From assembly GCA_949318235.1 (NCBI GenBank), contig OX439134.1, positions 31,244,749-31,308,748 on the forward strand: DNA of 64,000 nt, read 5' to 3'. Below are positions 14,156 through 25,808 of the stretch, in pieces. Both the position numbers and the translations under genes were made by a program. The stretch is from Ecdyonurus torrentis. Taxonomy: Eukaryota; Arthropoda; Insecta; Ephemeroptera; Heptageniidae. Numbering within the stretch: the first letter of the stretch is position 1; each line of letters opens with the position of its first letter. The notes below the pieces were generated by a model, which saw only the letters and a list, made by a program, of their open reading frames with translations, did no database searches and was not told where the DNA came from.

Positions 14156-14438
14156 ACAGGGTGCACTCATATTTAAGAGCCGCCATTTTGCTGGTTACGA
14201 ATACATAGGCCAGCATAGGATAAACGTCATTTTTATTTTTTTAATAGCAAAAGAAGCTTCAAACCTCAATCAAAGCCTTATTTCTAGCTCCTAATAAGCT
14301 CGATAAATATGAGAAAAATTCGTTTAGTTAAAATAAACTCTTTTTAAGTGAAAAATTAGGAGAAATGATGTTTCCCCTATGCTGGACAACATTAGGCATC
14401 ACAACATGGCAACAAAGCGCAAGGATGTGAAAGGGATC
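14156..14438 (-). mobile_element. Family L
   Basis: CATATTTAAGAGCCGCCATT to ACAACATGGCAACAAAGCGC then AAGGATGTGAAAGGGATC. It shares GACAACATTAGGCATCACAA and other blocks with copies at 15187 and 31977. Confidence 0.68.
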
Positions 14439-14770
14439 TATATATTATAATTCCAGGACTGAAGAAATAACATCAATATTTGAGTTAATATTATCAAAAA
14501 TAATCTCAAGTAATATGTTAAAATCAATACAAATACAATTAAATGATGTTTTAATTAAATAATATATTTATACGGTAATGAAATACATAATAGTTTGCAT
14601 ATAATAAACAAATACATGGAATACATTTTAGTTTTACTAGATCATTATACAATGCTGGCGCCAGCTTTACTTTTTGTATTATATGCATACAGGGTAACCG
14701 CAAAGTTGTTGGATTTTATTTACCACATTGAAAATATAGGGTGAGTTAAAGAACAAAATCTCTCTCTCGC

Positions 14771-15074
14771 TATAGGGTGTATGCATTCATGTTAAAGTCA
14801 ACGTCATGTTGGATAACTCAATAACATGGGTGGCATAGGAAAAAAAATCATTTTGCCAGTTTAAAAACACTATGCAATATTTTTAAAAGCATTGATGCTG
14901 TATGTTATATTAGTATCTCAAGTATATGAGAAAAAAAAAAAAAAAAAAAAAATGAACCGATTTCCCAAAGAAAATTGGCTTAAATGAAGTTTGTCCTATG
15001 TTGAGCAATGTTATGACTACTTCAGTATGGCTTCCAAGCGCAATAAATATGACATCATCCACATACACCCTATA
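14771..15074 (-). mobile_element. Family A
   Basis: This is a full inverted copy from TATAGGGTGTATGCATTC to CACATACACCCTATA. A (A)n run has grown in its middle. Confidence 0.85.
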
Positions 15075-15186
15075 AACTAAAATAAATATGATGACCTGAT
15101 TTCAGTAATGTTTAATCAAAACATAATAATTTATGCAACATTGAATAATATAAGTATTTAATTTTATGTTGTATAGCATTGTTATA

Positions 15187-15482
15187 AACCCGTTGTACAT
15201 CCTTACACTTTATCGCCATGTTTGTGGTGCCTAATGCATTGTCCAGCATAGGGGAAACATCATTTTTCCTCATTTGTCGCGTAAATAAAAGTTTGTTTCG
15301 ACCGTAAGAATTTTTCTCGTATTTTTCTAGCTTATTAGGACCTACAAATAAGGCTTAAATTGAGGTTTGATAAGCGTAGTTTGCTATTAAAATTAAATTA
15401 ATACATAATATCGTTTTTTCCTATATGGCCTGTATATTCCTTACCAACAAAATAGAGGCTCTTCTCTTAATTATGAGTGGAA
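15187..15482 (+). mobile_element. Family L
   Basis: TCGCCATGTTTGTGGTGCC, GTCCAGCATAGGGGAAAC and AATAGAGGCTCTTCTCTTAA lie in the same order as the other L copies. A foldback (family M) abuts its right end. Confidence 0.68.
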
Positions 15483-15483
15483 C

Positions 15484-15712
15484 CAAGGTCCATATTATAA
15501 TAAAGAGGTTGAGCGCAACTCGCGCAGTTGATTTTATTTTGTGATGGATGTACTTGATTCTAAGCCAATACAATGCCGTTCACCAGTTACGTCACTGATA
15601 AGGTGAACAAAATTTCAAGAGTTGATATGACGTCTTTGGTGAATTACTTTAAACTGCGCGACCTTGGCCAAAACTTTTCCCAGAGCATCTAACCTCTTAT
15701 ATATGGACCTTG
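15484..15712. repeat. Family M foldback
   Basis: CAAGGTCCATATTATAATAA with GAGGTT at the left and AACCTCTTATATATGGACC with TTG at the right are inverted ends. The inner arms carry GCGCAGTT and AACTGCGCG. Confidence 0.68.
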
Positions 15713-16024
15713 AAGTGTAACCTGTCTGTTTATACAATTTTAAAATAGTAACATATATGGTATAAATATATACACACAGTTACAAAATTTAGTCCGCAAT
15801 AATTAATTATGCTACCTCAATGCAGGAACCTTTTTTTAAAATTACAATAGGTACACCCTGTATAGCTTCTCATACACTATTTATATAAAGGGATCAAAGA
15901 GTATATATTATATGGTACCTTTATAAGCATATCACATTATGTATGTATGTATATATATATTTTTTCTTCACTACATACACAAATTGTAATTTTACTGAAG
16001 TTTTATTCTTTGTAACCATGAATA

Positions 16025-16029
<5 letters not shown>

Positions 16030-16067
<38 letters not shown>
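16030..16067. repeat. T38 homopolymer, one of about 30 long A/T runs
   Basis: Runs of about 17 to 40 T or A recur across the window, for example 1028, 1501, 9122, 12110, 16250, 18141, 18279, 36878, 39511, 46235, 53064, 56816 and 63979. Some may be old poly(A) tails, but no retroposon bodies are attached to most of them. Confidence 0.9.
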
Positions 16068-16077
<10 letters not shown>

Positions 16078-16242
16078 TCATCTTTATATATATAAAGCAA
16101 AATAGAAAACTCATGCATAAATTTTCTTTTGACCGAGGAACTTTTTTTTTTACCTTTGCAAACGGTGGTGTGTTGTTGTTTTTATAATGAACAAGCACGA
16201 GAAATTGAGACTATAGTACTTTATATTATGATACGTTATATT

Positions 16243-16280
<38 letters not shown>

Positions 16281-16550
16281 ACTTGAGGTTTTTCTGCTGG
16301 CAAGCTTATTTAAATATATATATTATATTTTTTGTATTATATATACTTTAATGCATTTGTAATGTGTGTTTAATACTGTTGATAACAAATTACTAACAAT
16401 TTTTTATTGACTCAAAACACGTAAAAGTGTGTCCATACAATGCAGTAGTTTTCTCTAAGTAGATCCCATGCCCACGAATGATTTGCTAGGCAAGGAAGTT
16501 TGTTCTTGAGATTGCGATTGAGGTATTGTGGTTTTTTACTATATATGTTG

Positions 16551-16790
16551 TTAAAGGCATAGAACAGAAGAAAATATATTTATATCTGAAAACACTTGAT
16601 GGGACTTACATAAATAACATTAGTTTGTCTCAAAATCCAACTGTAGCGCCATATAGTAGTGGTCAGAAAATATCCAGCTATGCAACCCGCACAACATTTT
16701 CATATACTAGTTTTTAGATTCTGACTCCAGAAACAGGAATAGTAAGACAATTTGTATTATATAATAGTATTTTCATGCTCTCTTAGGACG
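16551..16790 (-). mobile_element. Family D, partial
   Basis: This inverted copy begins TTAAAGGCATAGAACAG and runs through the ACTTGATGGGACTTACATAA block. It stops at about 16790, where an unrelated short foldback begins. The far third of the element is missing. Confidence 0.7.
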
Positions 16791-16935
16791 AGCTGGTTTC
16801 ATTAAACTGGTTACTGAACCTCGAACGATTAGTATTTGTCGAGAAAAAATTGGACTGATTGCGTCACAGGCTTTCTAGACCGATTTTCAAAAACTAATTA
16901 AAAATACTTTGCATGCTCCAATCGTCCTAAGAAAA
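16785..16935. repeat. Short foldback abutting the family D fragment
   Basis: TTAGGACGAGCTGG at the left and CCAATCGTCCTAAG at the right form imperfect inverted ends around about 150 bp. It sits at the breakpoint of the partial D element, so it may have inserted there. Confidence 0.45.
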
Positions 16936-17696
16936 AATAGCGCCTAAAATGTTTTTAAAGCTCTTTCCAAAAATATCATAAACTCCACAAAAAAATTTCA
17001 ATTCACCTTCCTCATTGTGAATGATGATTTCATGCTATCTTAATTTTTAAAATCGTTAAATTCCCATGCAATAAAATTTTCTTACTCTTTAAAAATATTG
17101 CTCCAACTTACAAATTTAAGACGACATTTTTAATAACAAATTCTGCAGAAATCTATTTTAGTTATAATATTTTATGGTAAACCATAAGAAAAGAAAAATA
17201 ATAAAAACTTGAAAAATCTTTGCCAATAATAAAGGAGAGAGAAAGAGAGTAAATTAGAACCATTTTACAATAAATCAAACCAAAATATTTCATTTTTATA
17301 GCTTAGAAAATATAATATTATAAAAACTCATTTTAAATTATAATAATATTCACACACACACATACACTCAAAAAACGTATAAAAATAAAGGTATAAAAAG
17401 TATAATGTGTGCAAATCATATATCATAAAAATATGATGCTTTAATTGTGTAAAATATAAAGTTATTCTTATATAAATTGAGATTGAAATTTATGATGAAA
17501 TCGTAAAAATATATCCGTATATATATTTATTGAGAAAAAAAGCTTTTATTCGAACAAGAAAAAAAATGCACAATTTTTTATTATTTTTCAGTGATTTGTG
17601 TACGAAAGTTATCGCTTTTTTTTTTTCTTTATGGAAAACAAAAGAAAAAGTTTTTTTTATTAAAAATATTTTATTGTCTGATGTATATTTTTAATT

Positions 17697-17727
<31 letters not shown>

Positions 17728-18138
17728 CTTTTTTTGAAAATGTGTTTTGGTTCGTAAAAATTTATTTCATGATATAAAATAAAATGTTGTAAAAGTTTAA
17801 TGGCTTTTTACATTTGCAAATGAGAGAACAAAAAATACAATAAAATAAAGAGATTTTTCAATTTCTTTTTGTTTCTATGTTTAGAAACTTTTAAGTAAAA
17901 AAGCTTAATACAAAGCTGGCAAAGCTCTGTATAGTTTTAAGTGAAATTAAATGGACGTTTAGTTCCGGATTTAGATTGTCAAGTATCCAATGATTTGATT
18001 TTAATGTGAAATCCGAACTAGCCATGTAAAAATACCTATTAAAATTTTATTCCAAAGTAAATATAGATAATAGGTGGAAATGTCAATTGTTGAATGGTCA
18101 AAGAATTTTAATGTACTTACGTAACGTTATTGTAATTG

Positions 18139-18174
<36 letters not shown>

Positions 18175-18274
18175 TTTCAAAATTAATGGTTTTTTTTTTA
18201 TGAGGGTGATCTTTTTAATTTCCTGTCCTAATTAGGCTAAACTAGAGCTGTAGGTTAATATTTAATAATTTGTA

Positions 18275-18317
<43 letters not shown>

Positions 18318-18738
18318 TATTGCTTATTATTTGCAAAAACTTTGTTCCCAATTTTCTGCTTAATTTTCCGTGTAAAATTAAATAGCAACAAAATACAAGA
18401 ATATGTTTCAAACATTGTTATGAAATCGTGCAACATTAAATTGGGGAAAACTTAGATAAAAAAAATCATTCATTTCCTTCAAAGGGGTTGCTATTTTCTC
18501 CTTTACTTTAGTTATTAAAGTAAAAACGTGTTTATTTTACTTATTTTGTTTGTTTTTGAGCATGCGAGAATATTTAAATTTTAAATAATTGGATTGTCTT
18601 AATAATATAGTTAATATAATTTTATACCATATGGAAGATAAAGAATGTTGATTAATATTTAATAATGGAAAAACTGACATTTGGAAAAACTGACATTGTC
18701 ATATGTTGATATTACCTTCGACACAATTTTACTCATAC
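16936..18738. other. AT-rich, no gene seen
   Basis: Several T and A runs in AT-rich sequence. No inverted repeats or coding signals recognised. Confidence 0.5.
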
Positions 18739-19065
18739 TTAAAGACCTAGAACACCTTGAACAAAAAAAGTTGTGTAAATTCCTAACAAACCTAAAAATC
18801 AACGTTGATTTGACTGGAGTCATTGATTTCTAATCTATTTTCCATTCACAAAATTGCGTGAGCGGGCAATGACATCACAGCTTGCCTGGTCCACGCGCGC
18901 GTAAAACAAGCGAACTGTAACGTCAGTGCCCACTCGCGCAATTTTGTGGAATGGAAAATAAATTAGAAATTCATGAATCCAGCCAAATCAACGTTGATTT
19001 TTAGTTTGTTTGTTTTTTAGAATATTACATAATTTGTTGTTGTTGAAGGTGTTCTACGCCTTTAA
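18739..19065. mobile_element. Family E palindromic element, diverged copy
   Basis: The ends are the same TTAAAG-CTAGAACACC type, with ATCAACGTTGATTT in each arm. The centre differs from the other two copies (TTGCGTGAGCGGGCA in place of TGCCACTGGCGG), with matching changes in the opposite arm, so pairing is kept. Confidence 0.82.
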
Positions 19066-19174
19066 ATAAAAGTTGACTTTTAAATGTTAAGTTTTCTCAC
19101 TCCTTATGAGATCATTTTGAAGACATTTATGGTGACGTCTGCGGAACATGCATAAGTATTTTTAGACTAGATTG

Positions 19175-19301
<127 letters not shown>

Positions 19302-19436
19302 AAAATTGCAATTCTCATGTGTGTGACAATTATCTAGTTTACATTTACAACTAAATTTCTACTTTGTAGAGAACGTTACACTGAAAGAAATAAATAAAAT
19401 AGAGAACGATGATTAAATATTAATACAAACGTAATT

Positions 19437-20048
19437 TTGTTCTACGTATAAACTACACACAACTCTTGAGCCAGCTTTGATTTAACTTTTTCTTTGTTAA
19501 GATCATCTGATCATGACGTCACTACCTGTTTACAATGTTAATATGTAAGGTTGATCATTATTGCTTCCTTTGGACCTAATAAGACTAAACGGACGCTTGA
19601 CTTAATTTTGTCGCCTCAAAACCCATAATTAAAGCCATAGACCACATAAAACAACATGTGCTTTTTAATGAATAAACACGAAATGGGATCTTCAAAACTC
19701 TTAACAATTTTTACCAGAATGTTAATATAGCCCAACGAGAGAACGTATAAATACTGTAAAGTATGCAATTTAAGTGACTATTCATGTTTATGACGTCAGA
19801 AACATGCAATAATAAGTATGAAAATGTTGTGCGGGTTGCATAAATTGAAATTTCTGATCACTGCTACGGAGCTACAGTTGGATTTTTAGACAAACTAAAG
19901 TTATTTATGTAAGTCCCATCAAGTGTTTTGTGATATAAATGCTTATGTTTTTCTCTGGTCTATTACTTTAACCAATAAATGCAGCAAATTTTTTTGAGCA
20001 GCCAATCACTGTTTAGAAAACTCACTATACTTTGCAGAACAAACTTTA
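19437..20048 (+). mobile_element. Family F interrupted by family D
   Basis: F sequence (TATAAACTACACACAAC to TTTGTCGCCTCAAAA) stops at the family D insertion and resumes at 19972 to about 20048. Confidence 0.75.
19629..19971 (+). mobile_element. Family D inserted in family F
   Basis: This complete copy is bounded by TTAA on each side. Family F sequence stops at the left TTAA and resumes after the right one (CCAATAAATG), matching the uninterrupted F copies at 4522 and 29087. The comparison supports TTAA as the target. Confidence 0.88.
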
Positions 20049-20206
20049 ATGTTTGATCTATATATAAAATATTTTAACAGTGTAGTCACATACATGAGTT
20101 AGAGTATATTTTACTCTAGGGTATTTTACCTTGATGTGTATATGTATGCATGTATCAACAAAGTAATTTGAAATTCACATGTTTAAAGTGACACATGACA
20201 GTGTAG

Positions 20207-20210
<4 letters not shown>

Positions 20211-20299
<89 letters not shown>
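20211..20299. repeat. (GA)n, about 44 units
   Basis: A perfect GA run. GGGACA-like GGGACACACAGGGACAGGAC follows about ten bases later, echoing the satellite at 13069. Confidence 0.95.
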
Positions 20300-20301
<2 letters not shown>

Positions 20302-20716
20302 TAAGGGACACACAGGGACAGGACAAAGCCATATGAATATATTAAAATATAGATAAGAGAAGATACAAAAGCATTTTCAAAATTTATAAATAGATTTAAC
20401 TAAAAACATAAATACAATTTTCATTATGTATGTATATGGTAAAATATTCTAACATATAAAGTTAATGGAAAAGACGTTAAATTGTTGGTTAAATTATATA
20501 TAGAGAGATAAACCATAAAATATGATATGTATAAATATAATGTAGCAGATCATTGAATATTTAGTAATGTATGAGATATATTATTAAATAAGAACGAAAA
20601 TTGACAGCTTTCATTGACAGTTAAATGAAGAGAGGTATTATCTTTTGCATGCATGTAATGAATTTTGTTATGTTAACGTAAAAAATAGACTTAAGATTTA
20701 GTCATCTATAAAGGCA

Positions 20717-21152
20717 TACACGGAAAAAATTATCTAAAGTGATACTATTTAGACTTTTTTATGATAAATTTGTTAGATACATATCGATCTTTTCGAGCAA
20801 GATGAAGCTTCTGCACTTTACAAATTTCCAATGAATGAACGATCTACACTTTACAAATTCGCGGCTATCTGAAGCTTCTGCTATATAAAACAGGTAGGTG
20901 AAGCCTTGAAGCTCCAGGTAGCCGCAAATTGGTAAAGTGTAGATTTTTTATTCTTCGGAAATTTGTAAAGTGTAGTAGCTTCATCTTGACGCGAGAAGAT
21001 CAATATTATGTATTTTAAATTCTAATAAGCTCGCTTACCGCTGAAGAAACTACGTTTATCTTTATAAACTTTTTTCAAATAAGTTATTGGTTTGTACTGA
21101 AGAGTTACATCGGTGTAACTGAATAATTTCTTAAATATATGTTTCCTGTGTA
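20717..21152 (+). mobile_element. Family C interrupted by a foldback
   Basis: CACGGAAAAAATTATC at the left and TTTCCTGTGTAG at the right frame a C element split at 20785 by a 218-bp foldback. Confidence 0.65.
20785..21002. repeat. Foldback nested in family C
   Basis: GATCTT-TCG-GC-AAGATGAAGCT and the CACTTTACAAATTTCC block occur inverted at the two sides, around CTGCTATATAAAACAGG. The internal AGCTTC and GTAGCCGC motifs also pair. Confidence 0.7.
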
Positions 21153-21160
21153 GACGATGA

Positions 21161-21482
21161 AAACATAAGTTTTAATATCACAAAACACTTGATGGGACTT
21201 ACATAAAATTTATATAACTTTAATTTGTCTGATAAACCAACTATAGCAGCAGCGATCAGAAAATTTCGATTCTTGCAACCCGCACAATATTCTCATACGT
21301 TTACTTTTTCTGAAGTCAGAAACAGGAGTATTCACGCAAACAGCTTACTTTACAGTATTTTCATACTCTTTTCTGGGGCTATTTTATATTCTGGTAAAAA
21401 TTATCCTCAGTTTTGGAGATCCCATTTTGTATTTAATCTTTTAAAAAGCACAAAATGTTGTTTCATATGGTCTATGCCTTTA
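21161..21482 (-). mobile_element. Family D, inverted copy
   Basis: The sequence reads ACACTTGATGGGACTTAC through to TGGTCTATGCCTTTAA. The left terminus is eroded. A frame open across the whole copy is incidental. Confidence 0.8.
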
Positions 21483-21589
21483 AGTGAGCACACATTGGAT
21501 AGCTTTTTCACAGGCAATTATCATTTTTATAATTTTCACTTCTATTTTTACAGCATGAGTGGCTGCTTATTGAGTTATTTTACCACATA

Positions 21590-22060
21590 ATACACAGAAC
21601 TTCACATCATCAGGACACATCATTGGCAAAGGTCATCATTAGTTTTATGTTGATTTTGGTCTGGTATAGGGCTTACCATGTTAAATTTACTTTTTTTTAA
21701 CTGCTTGCTTCAAAATTGTTAAAACACATTAAATCGCACATCATCATAAAGTAAAAAGCAAAAATAAAAAACTATGTGGGACGTAAACAAGCCCTAGTTC
21801 AAGGAATGAGTAGTCTCATGGATTCCAACAGAAATTGCAATATTTGGAACCTGAATTTTCAAAGCTTGGATTAAAATGAAATTTTATTACCGCATATATT
21901 TAAAAGGTCAATAATGAGAAACTGACATTTCTGGCGGAACTTGGATGAGTCGATTTTTGCGCACATTTTTCAACTTGTTTCTTTAACTAGAGCTCGTTTA
22001 CATCCTAAATAAATTCTTAGTTGCGATTTTTACTTTATGATGATGTGTGATTTATTATAT
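21590..22060 (-). repeat. Family N repeat
   Basis: GGTCATCATTAGTTTTATGT and TTTGGTCTGGTATAGGGC match the inverse of 23880-23950. CTTTATGATGATGTGTGATT matches 59565-59585. Confidence 0.5.
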
Positions 22061-22068
22061 TATTACAA

Positions 22069-23838
22069 TAGGATGTATGCGCATGACGCCATTCTGAATG
22101 ATTTTCGATGCTCTTCTTGAGCAATAAATAACATTGCTCAGCATAGGACAAACCAGTGTTGTAGTCCTAAAAAAATGCCAGGTGGGACGCTCTTATATGG
22201 GACCAGAACGTAATACGGGGGGTAAGGGGGGCGCAGCCCCCCTTTAGCCCGCCGCAGGCGCGAAATTTTTTAATGCCACGCCCATTTTTTAGAAAAATAA
22301 TTAAAAAATTACGTAATATAGTTAAAATTTATACTGACCAAATTTTTATTGATAACGCCTCAAAATCGACACGAAAGCTACGATTTAAAATTTGTTTTCA
22401 ATACAAAGATTCATTTTTATTATTTTTTATTTGATTTTATAACTGCCCACTCGATGATGTTGGGTGGCTATTGGGTGCAACGGGCTCATACTGAAGCCAA
22501 GATGCACGCACCTTGTCACTACCCAAAATTTCGTGACTATTTTGCTAGGAGGCGAGTTGATGGCTATTTCCGCTATTTAGACTTTTGGCCCTGACGGCCT
22601 CCATCGGGTTGACGTCCACTCCTGGACGCGGTGGAACACTTTTCCGTGAGCTCATTGGAGCCGGATGTCCATAGTTACCAAGGCACTCAAGGGCGGGGTG
22701 GTTATTGGTTATTGGCCTCCCAAGCCCATGTCTCGGCCGCCTCACGTCCGAAAACGAGAGCTAGGCTAAGGGGCTTTATAGATGACAGGGCCCACCCCAC
22801 ACCTAGGTCCTCTCCTGAGCGGTGACGGACGCGACCCCGGGCCCTGGAACCGTACGATTCAGGGTCGGATGCCCAAAAATTATTATTAGATACTTGAATT
22901 ATGTTTTTGGGCACTGAATATTCATACACTGAGGATTGAGGTTATGTTAATGTTAAATCTATATTAAAAATGTAGTTAAAAACGTTATGTATGTTTCTTT
23001 TTCCAATGAAAAAGAAAAAAAACTATAAAATATGAAATATATTATAGCCTTTCAAGATTAACACGCAGCAATTTTTTTTATTGTGCGTTGAATATTGCTT
23101 CGTATGAACTATTTAAATGCCTAAAAAAATTCCAAAATCTAAGAACAGTACATCAAATTAATAATTTAAACTTGATTACACATCTCCAGTTAAGCTCCTT
23201 AGAGAAAATAAACCTCCTGTCCTTTTTTTTTTTTTTATTTGCGTTCCATAATTATTTTCTATTAACTTGACAATAAAGGTTTACTCTGAGAATTAAAATA
23301 TAATAATGAAAAGAAAGTCAAATCAAAAAAGTTATTCGTAAATTTCTGGATAAACCGAAACTGCAGCATAATAATAAAGTGATGAAAATAAAACTTTGCT
23401 ATAGAAAGAAAATTTGCGAGCGTAGCGAGCGAAATTTTTTAGTAATTTCAACCAATTAAACAGCAAAATTAGTCAGGAAATTTACAAATTAGGGCACATT
23501 TTGTCAAGAAATCCGTCCCACCGCGTTCCCCTGGAAATTTTCCAGGTGGGACGGTCTTGGCTTTTTTTTTCGCCAGGTAGGACGCCGTCCCACCGCGTTC
23601 CCTTAGGACTACAACCCTGGGACAAACGTAGTTTTTCTTTGGAAAATTAGCTATTTTTTCGTTACTATTATTTTTTTTGCATACTTAAAAAACTAATTCA
23701 ACCTGTTAACAGCATCAATGCTCTTAAAAAAATTCCGAAGTATTTTTAAACTGGTAAAAAGTCATTTTCCCATACTGATCCATGTTATTTAGCGCTCACT
23801 TATGGCGTCAACTTGAACATGAATGAAACCACCCTATA
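22069..23838 (+). mobile_element. Family A interrupted by hAT copy 3
   Basis: The left 84 bp (GGATGTATGCGCATGACGCC to CATAGGACAAAC) and the right 210 bp (GGACAAACGTAGTTTTTC to ACCACCCTATA) are one family A element split by the 1.47-kb hAT insertion. Confidence 0.87.
22154..23619 (+). mobile_element. hAT-type non-autonomous transposon, copy 3, nested
   Basis: This full copy has the same CAGNGTTGTAGTCCTAA termini. The flanking 8 bp GGACAAAC (22146-22153 and 23620-23627) are identical and fall inside a family A element, whose sequence resumes after the insertion. This copy is the clearest proof of the 8-bp target duplication, and hence of hAT assignment. Confidence 0.92.
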
Positions 23839-23844
23839 CTGAAG

Positions 23845-24000
23845 CGAGTAATTAAAATTTTAAAACCTGCAATTTATCATGGTAAGCCAAAATTAACCAG
23901 ACCAAACTTAACATAAAACTAATAATGACCCTTGCCAGTGATTGACCTTATGACCTTTGCCAGTGATTATGTAAAGTTTTCTATTAAGGATTGCACCATG
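23845..24000 (+). repeat. Family N repeat, partial
   Basis: ACATAAAACTAATAATGACC and CTTGCCAGTGATTG (twice) match the copies at 21590 and 59412. Confidence 0.5.
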
Positions 24001-24233
24001 AAGTAAAATGCATGATATAACAGCTATAATTAAGTATATAATTTCTATCTAGAATGAATAAGAAGTAGTGCATTTTATTGAAATAAAATAGAAGGAAAAA
24101 AACTTGAATCTTTTAAAAGATTCACAATTTCAAAAACAACCACTTTTTATTCAGATTTCCACAATTTGTTACTCTATGGAAAATACATTCATAAGTTTAT
24201 TTTTTATGATATATAAATACATGTTTACCATCT

Positions 24234-24236
<3 letters not shown>

Positions 24237-24275
<39 letters not shown>
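24237..24275. repeat. (TA)n
   Basis: A short TA run, then a ATACACACAG edge. Confidence 0.9.
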
Positions 24276-24279
<4 letters not shown>

Positions 24280-24764
24280 CACACAGTATAATATTGAAGT
24301 AGTAAATTGAAGTATACTGCTACATATAAAAACACTTAAGTCCTATATACACAAAAAAAAATATGTATTTGAGTTCATTTTTCATTTCAATTCATTCCGA
24401 ATAAAACTTGCATAATATGATATTCTATTCGCATGATGGGATATATAATAAAATGCACTTTTCTCTATTCAAACCTAAGAGTTTTTCTTTTCAATTCATT
24501 CTACTTTTTATTTCTCTCATTTTTTTCCTGAAGCTACCGCAGAGAAATATATCATAAAGTTGAGATATTGTACTTTTTTCTCATTTCGCATTTAAATTCT
24601 ATACACAAAATGTTAAAAAAAAAAAAAAGTCTTCTTTTCGTTTAACGAGTTGCGACTTTTTTTTCTATTTCTTTTCTTATTACGTATTGTGTGCCGTCTT
24701 TATATGTATGTGTACATGTGAGTGAACCCATGGTGCTTTTCAAATCAGAGGTGTGTGCGCGTTG

Positions 24765-24765
<1 letters not shown>

Positions 24766-24848
<83 letters not shown>

Positions 24849-24856
24849 TATATAAC
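24766..24856. repeat. (TA)n
   Basis: About 90 bp of TA after GTGTGCGCGTTGTAT. Confidence 0.93.
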
Positions 24857-25199
24857 TTTCAACATTTTTATATATATTATGAAGAATTTTATACTTCTAA
24901 AGCAAGGCTATATATTTAAGTCAACATTTTTACTTTCCAAATTTGTATAACTGTTATATGGATGTTTCATAACGAACGACAATATAGCAAAATATTTCTG
25001 TATCAAAAATTTTAGTAGCTTAAAATATGTAGTATAGTACACACGACCATGATAAGAACTTTTAACATTAAAAAACTCGCGCTAAATTTGCAATTTAGAA
25101 TAATTAATTAATTAAATTAATTTATTAATAATTTTTGCAATAAAAAATTGTATAAAAGATATAATACTAAAACTTGGGTATATATGTAGTTTTCCCTTT

Positions 25200-25201
<2 letters not shown>

Positions 25202-25249
<48 letters not shown>

Positions 25250-25250
25250 G
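25202..25250. repeat. (TA)n at the left border of the inverted duplication
   Basis: TA run about 35 bp outside the left arm of the inverted duplication. Confidence 0.9.
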
Positions 25251-25325
25251 TTTCGAATGTTGAATTTCGAGCGAGGTTGCATGATGATAAGAAATTTTCT
25301 CGGTGAAATAGAATTATTGTCTTAC

Positions 25326-25407
25326 CTTCTGTGAAGACACTGGGCTTTACACTCGCTGCTATCACTATTTTAAATAACAATGAAAAAATAATAGTCACTT
25401 TGTACAT
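25326..25407 (-). CDS. Candidate signal-peptide first exon, left copy
   Basis: This is the mirror copy of the exon candidate at 25625-25706, with the same length and the same GTAAG donor. It has alanine where the other copy has threonine. The two copies point away from each other. Confidence 0.25.
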
Positions 25408-25624
25408 AATTATAAAAACACTCAATTCACAGTCTTTTTAAAAATTACATAGCTATGTTATTTACACACAATGTTTAACGTTTTCGGAGACTATATATCA
25501 AAAATGATACATACTGTCTGTCTCCTTCCTCAGATATATAGTCTCCGAAAACGTTAAACATTGTGTGTAAATAACATAGCTATGTAATTTTTAAAAAGAC
25601 TGTGAATTGAGTGTTTTTATAATT

Positions 25625-25706
25625 ATGTACAAAGTGACTATTATTTTTTCATTGTTATTTAAAATAGTGATAACAGCGAGTGTAAAGCCCAGTGTCTTCA
25701 CAGAAG
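25625..25706 (+). CDS. Candidate signal-peptide first exon, right copy
   Basis: ATG at 25625 opens MYKVTIIFSLLFKIVITAS and continues VKPSVFTE, followed by a GTAAG donor at 25707. The hydrophobic core after a lysine near the start looks like a secretory signal peptide. The same 82 nt recur on the minus strand at 25407-25326 within an inverted duplication and differ at one residue (T/A). No partner exon was found. It could be a real first exon caught in the duplication, or chance. Confidence 0.25.
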
Positions 25707-25745
25707 GTAAGACAATAATCTATTTCACCGAGAAAATTTCTTATC

Positions 25746-25747
<2 letters not shown>

Positions 25748-25800
<53 letters not shown>

Positions 25801-25808
25801 TATATATA
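25748..25808. repeat. (TA)n at the right border of the inverted duplication
   Basis: TA run starting where the right arm ends. Confidence 0.9.

Larger units (their letters stand above)
24001..25201. other. AT-rich with TA tracts, no gene seen
   Basis: Apart from the two TA tracts, only unique AT-rich sequence. Confidence 0.5.
25284..25747. repeat. Near-perfect inverted duplication, 215-bp arms
   Basis: The left arm (25284-25499) and right arm (25533-25747) are inverted copies with about two differences, separated by 33 bp. (TA)n tracts border both outer sides. Each arm carries the signal-peptide-like exon candidate and a GTAAG donor. Such identity implies a very recent event, gene conversion, or a palindromic assembly artefact. 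Confidence 0.85.

Noticed and set aside
14091..14294. 67-codon frame
   Set aside because: It falls inside family L, which is non-coding in its other copies.
21225..21590. 121-codon frame
   Set aside because: It is a family D transposon in inverse orientation plus flank. Other D copies have stops.
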